NCBI RefSeq assembly: GCF_018595715.1
Contig: NZ_JAHEOJ010000024.1
Coordinates: forward strand, 124,001 to 188,000
Length of the DNA stretch: 64,000 bases
Source: Glaciecola sp. XM2
GTDB lineage: Bacteria > Pseudomonadota > Gammaproteobacteria > Enterobacterales > Alteromonadaceae
Direction: 5' to 3'
This document shows positions 63,871-64,000 of this stretch, piece after piece. Below the pieces are notes generated by a model. The model made no database searches and was not told where the DNA came from. It was given only the letters and a program-made list of their open reading frames with translations. Both the position numbers and the translations under genes were made by a program. Each line of letters starts with the position of its first letter. Positions within the stretch are counted from its first letter, which is position 1.

Positions 63871-64000
63871 ATGAGCTTTCTTAGAAATTTTCACGATATT
63901 GTCTCAAACCAAACATCTGACTACGATACAAAGATTCATGAATTGCTTAAATTTGGTTTGCGTATCTTTAAACTCGATATCGCCATTATCAGCGCAATAA
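63871..64000 (+). CDS. GAF-domain protein, N-terminal part (cut by window edge)
   Basis: 43 residues of an open frame begin with ATG at 63871, with AGGAAAC before it. KIHELLKFGLRIFKLDIAII matches the opening helix and strand of GAF sensor domains found in histidine kinases and diguanylate cyclases (pattern LLxLGxxxFxLDIxIIS). The output domain lies outside the window, so the type of signalling protein is unknown. Confidence 0.7.
   Translation, partial: MSFLRNFHDIVSNQTSDYDTKIHELLKFGLRIFKLDIAIISAI

Overview
The window looks like chromosomal core DNA of a marine gammaproteobacterium of the order Alteromonadales, probably Alteromonadaceae. This rests on the gene order aroQ-accB-accC-prmA-dusB-fis-purH-purD, on ompR-envZ beside a PrkB-type kinase, and on fxsA/groSL/dsbD lying together. 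It also rests on a chemosensory cluster that contains a CrsRA-like partner-switching pair, as described in Shewanella. No rRNA, tRNA, CRISPR array, insertion sequence or prophage gene was found. Nearly all genes belong to recognisable families.

Layout. (1) 1-6.9 kb is a nitrate / nitric-oxide locus. A leftward narK-nnrS-sirB2 operon (sirB2 cut by the window edge) diverges from a second nitrate transporter, a PP2C phosphatase-Ser/Thr kinase fusion and a hemerythrin. A perfect FNR-type box lies before the rightward transporter. (2) 6.9-14.3 kb holds two small uncharacterised proteins, glmU-glmS, and a leftward alkylation-repair operon (Ada-AraC-AlkA fusion, Ogt, DMT transporter). (3) 14.4-23.4 kb holds a serine hydrolase, a diguanylate cyclase, speA, a response regulator with a dead GGDEF domain, a hotdog-like protein, a MipA-type porin, a glyoxalase, a TIGR02647 protein and an orphan pseudopilin. 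(4) 23.6-29.8 kb holds an sbtA-sbtB bicarbonate transporter pair with an apparently leaderless start, several NTF2-like proteins, a stem-loop-rich gap, a YoaK protein and a secreted amidohydrolase. (5) 29.8-34.7 kb holds groSL with a sigma-32-type promoter, fxsA and dsbD. (6) 34.9-46.5 kb is one co-directional chemosensory operon: receptor, STAS protein, CrsR-like phosphatase/kinase, CheY, CheA, CheW, a large PAS receptor, CheR, CheD and CheB. It faces a two-receiver diguanylate cyclase. (7) 48.5-60.2 kb holds core metabolism and regulation (aroQ, accBC, prmA, dusB-fis, purHD, prkB, ompR-envZ). (8) 60.5-64 kb holds a glycine-rich beta-helix lipoprotein, an RDD membrane protein and the start of a GAF-domain protein.

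How the parts work together. The nitrate locus couples uptake and NO handling to a membrane-anchored kinase/phosphatase and probable oxygen control. The chemosensory operon appears to have two outputs: CheY, and a PP2C/anti-sigma/STAS partner switch which in Shewanella controls RpoS. Its long receptor ends in a CheR/CheB-tethering type pentapeptide, and its CheA carries four repeats of an FGFF motif in place of the usual P2 domain. Five genes appear to begin with TTG, and several starts can be set from ribosome binding sites or stop-start overlaps. The points most worth a second look are the CheA FGFF repeats, the beta-helix/poly-glycine lipoprotein, the leaderless sbtA promoter, and the stem-loop-rich gap at 25.5-25.8 kb.
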